This document shows, in pieces, positions 13,152-27,300 of a stretch of DNA of 64,000 nucleotides. How positions within the stretch are numbered: the first letter of the stretch is position 1; every line of letters begins with the position of its first letter. Both the position numbers and the translations under genes were made by a program. The notes below the pieces were generated by a model. The model was given only the letters and a program-made list of their open reading frames with translations. It was not told where the DNA came from and searched no databases. This stretch comes from Coffea arabica (taxonomy: Eukaryota; Streptophyta; Magnoliopsida; Gentianales; Rubiaceae). The stretch is from contig NC_092312.1 of assembly GCF_036785885.1 (NCBI RefSeq), forward strand, positions 19,238,001-19,302,000, read 5' to 3'.

Positions 13152-13472
13152 TGTCAGGAACTTAAGTGTAATTGTTTATATCTGAGCTACGATTGGGAAT
13201 TAAGTTGGGAAATGAGCTGAAGATTGCAGAGAGGAAGAGAATCAGAGAGAATGGGGAAGAAACAGAATTTAGGAAGAGAAATTGAAATACATCTGATTAC
13301 CCAAAAACAAAGTCTGTATCTCTCATGCGTGGGCCCCCTACTTATAACAAACTTAACAACCTGCAATTGCTAAGTAACTACTTTAACTAACTACTAACCC
13401 AAACGACATCGTTTTGACCTTTCATTGAAATATACCCAATTAATCTCAATTCAACAATTTCATATCCTGACA
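13152..13472 (-). repeat. 5' LTR of the gypsy element
   Basis: 321 bp, TGTCAGGA...TCCTGACA, followed by the target duplication ACCGA at 13473-13477. It would contain the element's promoter, because the element reads on the minus strand. Confidence 0.95.
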
Positions 13473-13669
13473 ACCGATCTCTGACACATTCGAATCATGT
13501 GATGTGGCAGCACCTTACCGTACCTCATTCTGACTTCTAAATGTGATCTCCACATGAACCAAATTCTTCCCAAGTTATTCGCCACCCTATCTCCTCTCAG
13601 GCCCAGCCGGCAAAGCTCCGGTTACCCTACCCAGCCCTTCCACAACCACCAAAAATTCAGTCCTCCTTA

Positions 13670-14692
13670 GGTGGCGTTTGATTTGCATCGTGGAATCAAA
13701 TTCGGATTTGAAATTATTCATTATGGGTTTGAAATAAATCAGTCATTCCAATACATTTGTTTGGTTCAGTATTAGAAATGTGTATCATTACTATAATTGA
13801 TGTTTGATTCGTTGGTTCTTTCGAAATGGGATATAAGAAATTTTCACTAATTAAATGTATTAGTAAATTTAGTACAACTAATTAATTATTTTATTAGTAA
13901 ATATGTATAATTATTAGTATAATAGATAATATCAATTATATTATATATACTAATATACATTATATAATACATAAAACCAATAATATCATTATTATAAGTT
14001 TGCAACTTATAAAATTAAATATTACATATATAATTATACTAATATTATAATATAAATATAAATATAAATATAAATAATTATAATTATATAATATATATTA
14101 TATAATTATAATATATATTATATATTAAATATAATTATAAATATATTATAATTATAATTATAATATATTATTACATACACATGTACCATAATTATAATAA
14201 TAATAATTATATAATATATAATAATTATTAGTATAATATTAAGATATTTATAATATAGTTTATATAATTATAATTATATTTAATTAATGTATATAGTAAT
14301 TATAAATATAAATATATTATATAATATTATTAATATTATAATAAAATATATAATTATAATTATAATATGTATATTATATATAATTACATACTAATTTTTT
14401 TAATGGGTGGCGGGGAGGTCCCTATTTCTAAACAGGGGAAAAAAAATTCGCCACCCCCCACTCCGCCGCATTAGCCCCCCACGTGATGGGTGTCCTAATT
14501 GCCATTCCTAGTTTTCGATAAATTAGGTCGGAATCAGACTTTGTTCAAAACCCTCCAAATTGCTAGAGAATTGGAGAATTTCAAATTTTTAAGTATGATT
14601 CCAAAATCCTAATTTTGATACTAGTAATCTAAACAACAATTATGAAATTTATTTCAATTCTCCATTTCGAAAACCTCTTAACAAATGCCACC
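13670..14692. mobile_element. Tourist-like (PIF/Harbinger) non-autonomous element
   Basis: The left end GGTGGCGTTTG and right end CAAATGCCACC are inverted repeats with one mismatch. They are flanked by a TTA direct duplication at 13667-13669 and 14693-14695. A 3-bp TTA target site and a G-rich start followed by GTTTG are characteristic of PIF/Harbinger elements. The 1023-bp interior has no transposase frame. It holds an almost pure A/T stretch (about 13850-14395) and a short GC-rich patch near 14400-14490. Confidence 0.72.
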
Positions 14693-14989
14693 TTAATCTT
14701 CTCTTTCTTTTCGCCTCCATCACTTCAACGACAAGTGGTCAAACCCAGATATGGCAAACCTGAGTTTATCGGATTTGCTTGCTAATAAAAATTGTAAATA
14801 AATTGCGGAGAAAAAGGCTACGCTGATGTGGCTATTTAAGTACCACAGGGTCTATAAGCGGGTTCATGGACTGGGCTCACCCAATATATTTGCTGTGGAT
14901 ATATAGCCTAGCTCCAGCGTCCGTCGTCCAGCCTGGTTGTCCCAAAACCGCCTTAAGTTTATTTATTTATTTTCCCCGATACTTTACAC

Positions 14990-15382
14990 TCCGAACTTCC
15001 AAGCTTATATATATCCCAAAAAAGGGGGAAAAAAAACCCATACAAAGAAATCTGTATTCACATAATCCAAGATCCTATTCCACAAGAACCCACCAAGTCT
15101 CAATCTTTGCTCATGCCTTTTATTCTGTATTCAGTTCTTTCTACGGTGGGGGACTCCAAGAATTTTAGTTGGTTGAAGGGAGTTTAATTTCGAGCTCTGA
15201 TCCTCCATTGAAGACCTTTTTGTCAGCTGTGACAGCACTTATATCTGCTTGGTGCTTCTGCTCCTTTATTTCTAGGTAGGTTGAGTTGGGATGATAAAGC
15301 GTTGCTATGATTGGGGCTGATTTTTCCCCCCTTCCTGAATGTAAAGTCTGTATCTTTTGGAATGCAGATTAACGAATTCGAG
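14990..15382 (+). promoter_or_regulatory. TAF1 promoter and 5' leader
   Basis: A TATA-like TTATATATAT lies at about 15005-15015. The leader would then start near 15040. A leader intron is plausible, with donor G|GTAGG at 15276 and acceptor TGCAG ending at 15366, 16 nt before the ATG. The leader and intron limits are inferred from signals only. Confidence 0.45.
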
Positions 15383-18300
15383 ATGGTATATGAGGCTGGT
15401 GGCACATCCCATGACGGCCCTGATGACCGTGATGATGGTAATTATAGTACCTCTTTTTCTCTTATGTCTTTTTTTTTTCTAGAAAAAAATTCTTATTTAT
15501 ATGTGCAGTATTCTGTCTTTTCTTTTCTTTTTTTTTTTTTTTTCGGTTTTTGGTATTAGAATGTTGAGTGTAATTTGAGCTGTTTGTCAATTGGGGAATA
15601 ATGTCCTCTTTGTATAAGTAAGAGGTATCTAGGACTGCAACATAGATTTTTGAAAATGAAACAGATAGAAAGAAAACAGGATTGGAGATTGGAAGTGCTG
15701 ACTAGGAAAATGTAAAGTTAGGATATTGAGAAGGAAAACTAAGATGGAATTGAGTAGGTTTTAGCTTTGCGAAGGTGCCCGGATGATGCTCAGTGAGGAT
15801 GAGTTGATTGGGTAGCAGAAGTCAAGGTGAAGAAGAGGTGGACCAAAAGAACATGTCTTTTGGGTAACTAAATATGACATGATAAACTTTTACTGTATAT
15901 GAACACGCCCCTAAATAGAGTAGATTGGAAGAGGAGATTGATGTCGAGGACTCCAAGTAGTTATTTTGACATATAAATATCCTTATATTGAAAAGATAAA
16001 AAGTTGAAGGAATCTACTGGGGAAAATTTCTGAAACTGATAAATTAACTTTGATTACAGTTAATGAATTGCTTCACAAGGATGTAACTTTTTTATGATTC
16101 TGGCTGTCTTTGTTTAATTGGGTGTGTAAGTAACCTGCAAGACATGCATTTTGGAGGAGAGATTTAAACTTTTTGCTCTTGGCCATACACTGGAAAAAAT
16201 TTTATATTTGCTGTCCTCAACTTAAAGTTCATGACAATAGGAGTCCTGCTTTCTTAATTCTTTAATTTTTTTGACTAATTGATCTTTGAGGAAGGGAAGA
16301 TTAATATAGTTAGGAAAAGTGAGTTTTTCGTCAATGAAAAGCATATTCTTTGATGGAAATGAATAAATGTAAATTAAGAAGCAAGGTGTACATTCTGCTT
16401 TGCTGCGGAATGCAACACTGCTTATTTAGTATGGTTTGGGTTCGGTTGTGTTGATGTTATATGTGATGCAAAGCAAATTCTTAATATGAATGAGATGGAA
16501 AACAAGTATTATTTTGTAATGAAGTTTTTATGTCTAAAATGATGACAAAATGGCTGAAATTGATGAATCCCATGGGTTTGATAGTAGGGAGGCCTACAGG
16601 GAGAATTGTCATTGTTGGCTGATAATTCATGACAATTGAGGTGTTTCTTTGTGTTTAATGAATTGCTGTCATACTGGGGCTTCATAAAGAGGTAGAGGCT
16701 CAATATGGGTTTAAATGAAGCCTCATCAAGATGAAGAGTAACAATGAATGATTTGTCTTGGAATATTTGACAGTTACGGGTATGCAAGCTTACCTAGACT
16801 TGAGTCAACCACGTATTTGCTTTGAGTTGGTTTTCCTGTACTAAGAGGTGTGGCAATCTAGGGCCAGAGGTAGTTCTCCATCCCAATAATATTTGGTAGG
16901 TCTTGGTCTTTCGACAATTACAGCATTGTATGTTAGAAACCACTACAAAACAATTGATATTCCTTGCGGGGAATATGAAGCATTACGGATAGATAATGAT
17001 GGTGACTATCTTGAGTGAACTCAACACGGGCTTTGTTTTTCATCTGTGAATTAAATTTTGATGTAAGGGCAATGGATATTGCACAGATAACACTTGCATA
17101 AACTGATGTTTCTTATAGTTGTCCTATTTGTAAGATTTTCTAGCTCAATGAGCCAAATACTGGTTTGGCAGATGATGAGGACGAATTTGAGGATGGTGGT
17201 GGGGGCAACCATCTTTTGGGTTTCATGTTTGGAAATGTTGACAACTCCGGTGATCTTGATGTTGACTACCTTGATGAGGTAATTTACTCAAGTCATCTGT
17301 TCTGTATATTCTTTTATGTTCTGTTTCCAATTTTCTTTTGTAGTAGACCTTTACCGAGTCTCTTTCTATCAGGAATGTACTTGTGTTTCTTTGTCTAATT
17401 TACAAATAGTAATATATGTAATTACAATGAAATTTGCTACAAACTGTGGATACTTTACCTTCGAGGTGATTTTCTGGAATCTATATTAATGCATTGTGCA
17501 TTAAAGGGGAAACTCAGACATCTTGCTGCAGCATAAATCTAATGTTTTTTTAGCTTTGTGCAAATCAACTTCTCTACTTGAGCTCTTGGTGTTTTATAAA
17601 TTGTGAAGTTCCCTCTAGCTTTATGTCTTGCTAGTTGCTATTCATAGTGAGTATTGGAAGCTTCATACTGTAATCTCCTTTTCTTTTCTGTATTTTCTTC
17701 TGGGCATTGTGGTGCATTAGTCCATTGGGTATTCCAGTTGTCAGGAAAAGGCATTGGCATGGACTAATCTGGCACTAATATGCTCTGTGACTAAGTTGTG
17801 GTAATAACTGCTTGGGGAAGTAACTTGAACAACTCAGAGTTACAGTTCTGGCTTGCTGTAGAAACAATCATTTATTAAAACATTCAGAGCTATGCTAAGG
17901 GTAGAGGCATGCTGAACCTAAACAATTTTCTCTGGAATTTACTGGTTGAAATTGGTCCCTTTCGAGTGAATGTCATGTCATGGGTTCAACTTAGCTTGTT
18001 GTTGTGCATTAGAAATAGCAACGTTTTAGTTCATCCATATTGGTTCAATTTAAACAAAATTTTGCTTTCTGGGAAAGTTTGAGTCCATGTTTTAGTTTCT
18101 GGAGAATTAATAAGCGATTCGGGTCCCTCGTACTTTATACTTTGTTGGTGATATTCTTTTTTTTCTTCTTATTTTATAGAAGATTTTTGCTTCAGGAATT
18201 TCCATCTATAACTTTTTTATGAAGCATGTTCTTCAGACTTTGTATCTCTTGCAATATAAAATTGTCAGTTGTGCTTATGTGAATATCTGACTCAGATGTT

Positions 18301-21300
18301 ATCGTTACATTTCCTTGGATCTGATATGGTGGCTTCATGTACATGGTTGCTATCCATGTATCTTGAGTTCCTGTTTTCTAACTGAAATCTTTTTTCAATG
18401 ATCTCCAAAACCAACCAAAGCTTTTTTCCTCTCTCCTTCCTGTCGGAATATAAATGGAATAAGTTTAAACATACTAAACTTTTTATGTGATACAGTGTAA
18501 GAGGAATAAAATCTTGATGATCACCCCCCCCCAACATACACACACACACAAAGCCTGAGATCTACTTGGTCTACGGAACTATTTATCTTTCAAGTCATTC
18601 CTTTTTTGTCTGCACTCTTTAGTACTGTAAAGATCATTTACACCCTTGAGGTTTCGAAAAGTGGCACGAACACCCTTTTAATTTCTGAAACTATTATCTA
18701 GAAGCCCCTCTGTTACTATTGTGGTAGTTTTCTATAGTTAATTTATTGAAATGACCACCTTGTAGCTACATTCTTTTGTTTCCAAAATCACTCTTTGCTT
18801 ACTTAACTGTATCACAAAAATGAAGACAACTGTTGGAGCCTGTATCAATTAATAGGATCAAACAAGTCTAGACAAGAATATAATTCACAACATTTTTTAT
18901 AAGCATAATTTTATTAATATTAAAAGATTATTTCCACTTTTCAGAAAAAGAAAAGAGGGTATCCTGATTCGCATTGAAGTACTTTTCATTCAAGCAGACA
19001 ACAGAATGTGAAAAATAGCAAAAATAAAGAACAATTGATCAAATTAAAGTCCTTGTATGAGAACACATCTCACGCTAATTGAGAGGTTTTTCGGTCAAGA
19101 TGAAGTTACCATAAGCATGCCTAAAGATACCATTCTAAGAGGAGGATGAGAGCAATTTTCTGATCACATGAGTGAAGTGCTTTGTGAAATTCAAATTATG
19201 GTAAATGTAAAGCTCATACGGGTACCAGGTAGTTTAATTTTGGATTTTGTAAAACCTGGGTGTATAAAAAATGATCAGGTCATGTAAATATACTTGAACA
19301 TATGCCTGGTGTAAGTCAATCTTGACCTTTCAATTTTAATTTTTTTTTTTTAAACTTCTTTCTGTGTTGGTATTCCCTTACAGTGACTTCAAGGATACTG
19401 ACTTTTCAGGAGGCAAAGGAGCATCTTGGAGCTCTGGCAGACAAGCTTGGTCCATCCCTGACAGATATAGATGTATGTTGAGGCTCTTACTTTGAAGTGA
19501 GAAAACATATGTTATATAATGCACATCTATCTGATGATGCCATTTTTTCCCTTTTCCCTGAATACCAGTTGTCAGTGAAAACACCACAAACACCTTCTGA
19601 TGCTGCTGAACAAGGTGATTTTCTGCCCCAGGAAATACTAGTTAATGAATTTTGGTACTCCTGCAATGTTTGTCCATTTAATTTATCAGGGAACAGTGCT
19701 AGTAATTCTAATTCATAAGGTCACTGGTGGCAATATATGAAGTTAGATCCAACCCCTGTTCTCCCCACCCCCACCCCCCCCCCCCCCAAAAAAAAGAGAA
19801 ATTGAAAAGGGAAAAGTCAAAAATCTTTTCAACTCCAATTGTCAATTTTAGTCCAAAATTATGTCTCAGATCTACCAAAAGCAGAAGTAAGAGGTTGACC
19901 AATTAACTGCAAAATCCTCATCCCCTTAAGTTCTTGGGGTTTGTCTTTCACTTTTGATTTCCAGAGTATCTAAAGCTCGTCATCATCTTTTTTTAATTTA
20001 ATTTTTTGTCTCATGCATTTTCTGCTTTGTTGTGGATCAGGTGTTTTTCCATAAGGTTTTTCTTCTGTATTAATTCAAGGATTTTATAAAAGTAAAATTT
20101 CATTTGGTAGATATATGTATGATAGCTTCCAAGCTGAAATGCACTTGGGTTATAATAATATTCTTGTATTCTGCTGCATGTATCTTAGATAACTATTTCA
20201 TAACTCCATTGGTAGCCAATTTGGGTTTGATTACTGTGGTGAGCACAATATTTCATTTCTGAGTGTGATGGATTCTGATTAGTGCTTTTTCCTGTTCTTC
20301 TTGTTTGCGAGAACTAGACTATGATAAAAAGGCAGAAGATGCTGTTGATTATGAAGATATTGAGGAGCAATATGAAGGGCCGGAGGTCCAAGCAGCTACA
20401 GAAGAGGATTTTTTGTTGCCAAGAAAGGACTATTTTTCTAAAGAAATATCAATGAGTACTTTGGGGAATATCAATTCTGTCTTTGATGATGAAAATTATG
20501 ACGAGGATGATGAATCAGAAAAGAAGGACGAGGTGGCCGAAAGCAATATTGAAGTGAAATCCATACTTTCAGCAGGTTTAATTATGAATCATTGTCAATC
20601 TATCAATTTTTGAGTGTTGCATTTAAAGGATTTGGATATGCCTTTATGCTGTCTTTTAGTTATTTATAGTTTAGATTGTCTTTTTTCTTGATGTCGGAAT
20701 GTGAATATTAGAGTCTAATTTGTCCCAGGTTTTGTTTTCGGGGGCTTAGAAACTAAATGCTTAGCTGTTTCTCTTTATTCATCTGACGAAGGCCCTGCAT
20801 GTAGTCTTTTTTGAGTATGTAGTTGGTGGATTAATGGCTAAAAAAGGAACTTTAAGTTTGCTAATAAAGTTGCCAGGTATGGGTTTAGTGCTCAGTAGTA
20901 TGTCTTCCTTCAGTGGTAGAAGCACAAGAAGTTGTTGTGAGTGGATATAGATATTTGATTCTTGTACTGTAGTAGTGTTGATGACTCCCTCTTGGCCGAG
21001 TGCTTTTCAGCTTTTTGAACTCTCTGGTTATGAGGTAATCATGTACTTTCCTATTGTATTACTTCCGCAGCACCCTTGTGTTGCTTAAGGTACCAATACC
21101 CATAAATTGGCATTTCATTTCAGCTTTTCAGTTCTTGAGCCAAAAACTTAAAAAAAAAAAAACTAGTGTCATGATGGAGCATCACCTGGTTGAAGACAAT
21201 GTGCTGTATATAGAAAGTTAATGTCCGGAGGACGGATGGGTGTATGCAGTGTGATATTCTTTGGGGGTGTGGATAGTGCAGGCACATATGTTAATATGTG

Positions 21301-24300
21301 CCTAGAAATGGAGTCTATTTAAAATTCGTCAATCTTAACAAGAGTTTTTGGTCAGCTTCTGTTCATTAATGCCATGTTGATGATACAACTCCTTTCATGC
21401 TATAGACTTAAGTCTAGAAGCTTTCTAGTGTTAGGAACAAGCTAGTATTGAAGTTGGTAGTTAATTTAAATTTTCCTATAGTAAGCCGCAACAATAGTGT
21501 TTGATTAGTAATCTATGCATATTTTCTGCTACATTCTTGACACGTCTCTGTAATTTGGTTTGTCCAGTTTTCTGCATTAATACTTTTCTGAAATTTTAAT
21601 GTCAAATGTTTTCTTTCTTAGAGTGTCATGGAAGTCCTTTTTCTGGAAATTTGTGCCTGTGACTTTTAGTGCTAGAGTGTTTTAAGTGCTAAAGTACGTT
21701 GCCTAGAAATTAGAAGGGTTGCAGAGTTTAGATAGTTGTTTGGTGGTCAAAATTGTAGCCAAGAAGAGTGTTTTAGAAAGTAGGAAGGGAGAGAACTAAG
21801 GGAGAAGGGAAGAAGAGATCATTCGACTCACCTGAGACTGAGGAAGGTACTCATTTGAAAATTTTGTTATTCAGGGCATGCCAAATTAAGAGGCCTACAC
21901 CAGTATTTACAGTAAAATGGTCTACCAACTAGTCAGCCTTATTTTATCAACTGGTGGCCAAGGCGGTCCCCTAGAGCTGTTGCTATGTGGCTGACCAATG
22001 GATCCACCCATGAGGAACCAATAGACTTCCACCCCTGGCTGACTCTTGAACATTTCCACCCATGAGGAACCAATAGACTTCCACCCCTGGCTGACTCTTG
22101 AACATTCACCTACGGATGCTTCTTAGACTGAAACAAAGATAACTTTTGCAACATTTCCTTCTTTTGTAGAACTTCCTAAATCTGTTCTTGTTGCCATTAT
22201 ATTGAACTTGGGTGTAGATATCATGTTTTAGCTATTTCTCTATCTCTGGGTCCCCTGTTGTTGATGTATCTTTGCCTATTCAGTGGCTTTTGAATCCTTA
22301 AGCTGCTTCGTTGGAGAGGAAACTCACTGTGATTTAATCTTTTTCCATGGTTAGTCTGTTAACCTGAACAGTATCATGAGTACAAGTGCGTTCCACAGAG
22401 AGAGAGGGAGAGAGGGGACCTGAGTACTATCATGTTTACAAGGGTATTACACGAAGAGAGAAACAGGTGTGTGTGTGTGTGTGTATATAGAGAGAGAGAG
22501 AGAGAGAGAGTAAAGCTACAGGAAAATTGTCAGATATGGTGTTGAATTCTGCTTAAAATCATTTAGCTCATCAACAATCAGCCCGGAAAAAACAGGCTAC
22601 TGCCACCTTATATTAATTTCCTTATTTGTTGGTAATAGTTTATGTGGTGGATGAATATTAGCAGGATGCAATGGGAGTTGATGACTAAGACCTTGAATAA
22701 ACCAAGAGTAGTCATACCTTTGAAGTAGTATGCACCATGGATTTCTTATATTAGCATTGATATACCATATATTTGGTCAGCCATGATATTTTTATATTAA
22801 GAGCAGAAGATGTTATCATAAAGCTATGTGGCTTTTCCCTTTCATTTAAATTTCATAGCAGTTCTGCAGTTGTTTAATCTGTGTCAATGTTGCACTTACT
22901 GAAGGGTAAACATGGAGTAAAGTCTTAAGAAAACAGACTCGACTCTTAAGCGCAGATTAATTTTTTTGTACGCACAGGTGTCATTTTGAGTTTTTCTTTT
23001 CAGTTTTAATCTTCATGTGCGTCTGAATCAGGTAATTGAGAGTCCTAATCGTAGATCATATGAGGTTGGGATTGCTGTATAAATAGCATGTATGGATCTA
23101 TTATCCTGGGTTCTTACCTTTAGCACTAATTTATATTCTCTTTTCAAGTCTGATGGTTCTAATGAGGAGTTTTTTTGGAAAGATATAGTGCCTAACTATG
23201 AAATGGTTTACCCATAGTATATGTTTTATGATCGTCTTAACCTCCTTTCTCAAGGGGAAAAGATTGATGAAGATGCTTCATCTGGGGATGCATTTGAAGA
23301 TGCGCTTGAATCTGAATTCTTGACCGCTGATATTGTAGATTCTGAGGAGGTTTGTATTATATGCCCCAACTTGTTCCCAATAGAGTTTTTTCTTTTTCTT
23401 TTTTTTTTGAAAAACCTCTTGTATTTAAATTTGATAGGAACACAAACTCTTGACATGTTCTTTAGTGCTAAAACTGTCTTTTACACCTTGTTCTCCTGTG
23501 AGGATAATTAGTATGACATTTTCTTTTTATTTAAAGCTTTGTGAGCTGATGGTATTGGTAGAATTGTTAGAATTAACATACGTCTTTTGCCAATAAAGAA
23601 TCAGAAGTCATGATTGGTTTTGACCTTAGTGGTGTTAGTTGCTTTCAGATTTCTAAGCTTATTGTTGTCAGTCTGTTTAATTTTTTCTAAGACTTTACTG
23701 TTAATTATCTTTTTATTAGTATGCCATATTCCTCATTCTTAGTTGATACTAATTTATCAGGAGGTGCCAGTGGGCTTAGAGGAGCCATCTGGGGGCAACG
23801 ATTCAACTCTGCTGCCTATTCTTTGTGTTGAAGATGGATTGGTGATTCTACGTTTTTCAGAAATTTTTGGCCTTTATGAGCCTTTAAAGAAGTCTGACAA
23901 AAGGGAGCGCAAATATCCTGTTCCTAGAGGTATATATTTTCTGTACCTGAATGTTTCGAGTATATTGCTGCTAATAAATTTTATGGCAGTAATATATTAA
24001 TCACTTGCGCTTATTCACCTTATGCATCTCTTTATGGACTTCCAGTTTAGCCATTGGTCCTTTCCTCATGTTGAATGTTTTCAGATAAATTCAAGACTAT
24101 GGATACTCCAGAAAATGTTGAAGAAGATGAGGAAACATTCTTGAAGGGATCCGGCTTAGATGTGTCTGGTACGAGACAAGCCCAAGTGGCTCAACACAAT
24201 GTTTTAACATTTATGGACGATGATTTAGGATCGGGGAAGTTTGGTGTTATCCAGGAAGATGGTAAAATTGATGCAGAAGTTGACCAGTGTAGAAAAGATT

Positions 24301-27300
24301 CTTGTCAGAGTTCTGAACCATTTAAAGAAGATTTGCCAGTGATGCTTCCTCCAGAGTGGAACTCACCTATTTGTCCAAAGTTTTACCCTCTTGATCAACT
24401 AAACTGGGAGGATAGGATAATTTGGGATAATTCTCCCGCACAGAGTTCCTGTATTGAAGAGAGTTGTGAGATGTCTGGACCTGATTCTGACGTACTGGGT
24501 GATAAGAATTTCGAGGCCGATACTCACCCTCTGGTGTCAGATCTTGAAAGAGAACGTTGTGAACATGAACATCCTTTTCGTCATGGTTTTTCCATATCAC
24601 CAGAGCCCTTTGGTTCAGGAAGTCTTTCTGAACCTTCAAAACTGCCTTACTGTGAAAGAATGTATCATCCTCAACTTTTAAGGTTAGAGTCTCGATTTGA
24701 TCAAGATGATCCAAATAATACTGACCTTGGACATGAAGGAGGCTCTGAAAAAGTTCTAGGTAATGGTGTCATAAGCCGTTTTAATAGGCTCATGTTAGAG
24801 AACGGAGATCTGCAGGAAGGATCTTGGTTGGACAATATAATTTGGGATTCAAATCAGCCCATTTCAAAGCCGAAGCTGATATTAGATTTCCGAGATGAAC
24901 AAATGCTTTTTGAAATTCAAGATAATAAGGACAGTAAGCATCTTAGGCTTCATGCTGGTGCTATGATTATAACCCGTTCAGTCAAGCCTAGTACTGGTGA
25001 CTCTGTCGAGCTACATAGTCATGGAGGTCTTTCAGGAGGTAGGTTTAACATCTCAAATGACAAATTTTACTCAAATAGGAAATCTTCCCAGCAGGTGAAA
25101 TCACATATGAAGAAGCGTACAGCTCATGGTCTCAAAGTTCTGCATTCAATTCCAACACTTAAGCTGCAGACGATGAAAGTTAAGCTAAGCAAGTAAGGGT
25201 TGAGTGCCATATTCTTTTTGTAGTTCTTTTACCATAGATGGTCTGTTTTACTTTGTTTAACATGTGTAAATTTTTATGCTTGAGGCTTGGCTGTTTATTC
25301 AGCAAGTTGATCGTCTTATTAAGTTCCAATCTTGACCCTTTGTCAGTTTTCTTACTTGTCTACTTTTCCTGTTCTAATCTTCTTTTGAACTTATTGTCTT
25401 AGTTCATGTTGTTTTTTTGGTTAAAATGTCATCTCTTATCCAGTATGTGAGGTTATTTTTGTCTTCTACTTGCATAGGATGCTCTGTTTCCTATTCGTAT
25501 TAGGGCTTTGAGTGCGTGTTAGTCTGCTACTGCTTATTGTGAATTTTTTGATGTACCTTCAGTAAAGATATTGCTAATTTCCATCGACCAAAAGCTTTAT
25601 GGTATCCTCATGATAATGAGGTGGCACTGAAAGAACAAGAGAAGCTGTCTACGCAAGGACCTATGAAGGTCATATTAAAGAGTTTGGGAGGCAAAGGATG
25701 TAAACTTCATGTGGATGGCGAGGAGACCATCTCTTCAGTTAAAGCTAAAGCTTCAAAGAAGCTAGGTCTCACTTTTATTATGCTTCTGGTGTTACTAAAT
25801 TTCGTTGTTAAATTCTAGTTGTTCTTCGTTTGCTATAGAATATGGAAATATTGTTTTATCTCTTGCTTGTAGATTTTAAATTGTCTGAGCCAGTGAAAGT
25901 GGTTTATTCTGGAAAGGAGCTAGAAGACCACAAGACTCTTGCTGCACAAAATGTGCGACCAAACTCCTTGTTGCACCTTGTTCGTACAAAAATCCATTTA
26001 CTACCCAGGGCACAAAAAATCCCTGGTGAGAACAAGTCTTTGCGTCCTCCTGGGGCATTTAAGAAGAAGTCCGATCTTTCAGTAAAGGATGGTCATGTCT
26101 TTCTGATGGAGTAAGTCTTAAAAGTTCTTGCTTATCATCTATACACCAGTCCCTTATGAATACAAAAGATAGTCCAACAATCTCAGTCAAGATTAATTCT
26201 ATTCCATGTAATTAGATCAGCTTGTGATTTGTTAGATGTGAAGATCTGGGTCACAATAAAGTATTGTTTATTGGAACTGTGGGGCAGAATACGTCTTCAC
26301 CTTGACTGTAATTTTGTTTCACGTTTACAATAGTGAAAAGTATATCTGAGGTGCTGAATCAATGATTATGTTGCTGTTTGCGTTATATTAAATGTTGCCA
26401 CCTCCTTGTCTAACATTCTGTTAGTAAACACTATAAGACTTTGTAGAGTAATTGTGATGGTTTGTTTTTTTATGGTTTAAGCATATAAAATTGTCATGGA
26501 GGAGGAAGAACTAGTAATGCAGGTATTGGTGCCATGTCTTGGTTGTTTCAGAGTTAATACATCGTTTTCCCAAGGTTCTTATATGAAGATGGTTAAGTAT
26601 GTTATTCACGTGATTCTTCTATTGGAACTTAAGAATAAGTTTCATAACATGTAAATGTAGCACACCAAATTGGAAATGTGGAGTTTTTGAACTCTAAACA
26701 TGTTCTGCCACATGCATTGCTATTAAGCATTCATTGTGAAGAACTTAAGAGTGAAGGAAAGATTGAAAGATTGAGCATTCATTTTTCTGTCCTTATTTGA
26801 TGGGTTCATCTTTGAAACAAATTTATTGCTTGGAGCCCTCCAGAGGTCTATTTCTCGTGCTTGTGCTGATGGGATGTGTTTAAGTCGCAAAATGGAGACT
26901 TGTCAAACCCTTACATAGGGATCCTTGACAGGGAGAGGGTTTACTATTTCTATTAAATATAGGCTTGTCATTGTGAAATGGTTTACTATTTTATCTTTCT
27001 TTTTTTTGGTCTGAGCATGGAGAGAAGTTGGGGTGGGGGTGTTCTTTAACAGTTGTAAAATTTGGCTCTGCTGAAACCTCTAGAGTACGTGTCTTGCAAT
27101 AAATGTTTGACATGTCATAAAATTCTGTAAATAATTGCATCTCTCTGATGTTCTTTCTTTGGTGTGTTACTGGCAGATACTGTGAAGAAAGACCTTTACT
27201 CCTGGGAAATGTGGGAATGGGTGCAAGACTGTGCACTTACTACCAAAAGTCTGCCCCTGGTGATCAAACAGGGAACTTAATGCGAAATGGGAATAACGGA

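Larger units (their letters stand above)
8149..13472 (-). mobile_element. Ty3/gypsy chromovirus, nearly intact
   Basis: This is a 5324-bp LTR retrotransposon on the minus strand. It has 321-bp LTRs (8149-8469 and 13152-13472), each TGTCAGGA...TCCTGACA. The target duplication ACCGA lies at 8144-8148 and 13473-13477. The primer binding site TGGTATCAGAGC (13148-13137, complementary to the 3' end of initiator tRNA-Met) sits next to the 5' LTR. A purine-rich AAGAGGCGGAAA borders the 3' LTR (8482-8471). A single gag-pol frame fills the interior. I found only three mismatches between the LTRs, so insertion was recent. Domain order PR-RT-RH-IN plus a C-terminal chromodomain-like segment places it among chromoviruses. 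Confidence 0.95.
20620..23254 (+). other. Long TAF1 intron 5 with repeats
   Basis: Intron of about 2.7 kb (20576-23254). It contains a 52-bp tandem duplication (22004-22055 and 22056-22107) and adjoining GT and AG microsatellites (22467-22510). No transposon ends are recognised. Confidence 0.6.

Noticed and set aside
23218-23254. Alternative start of TAF1 exon 6 at 23218 (after CCATAG)
   Set aside because: It would enter in phase 0, while the preceding exon ends in phase 1. The acceptor at 23254 after a pyrimidine tract restores SAGEKIDED in frame.
24367-24714. Minus-strand 115-codon open frame
   Set aside because: Antisense to the large TAF1 exon 8, where the plus strand clearly codes for conserved protein.
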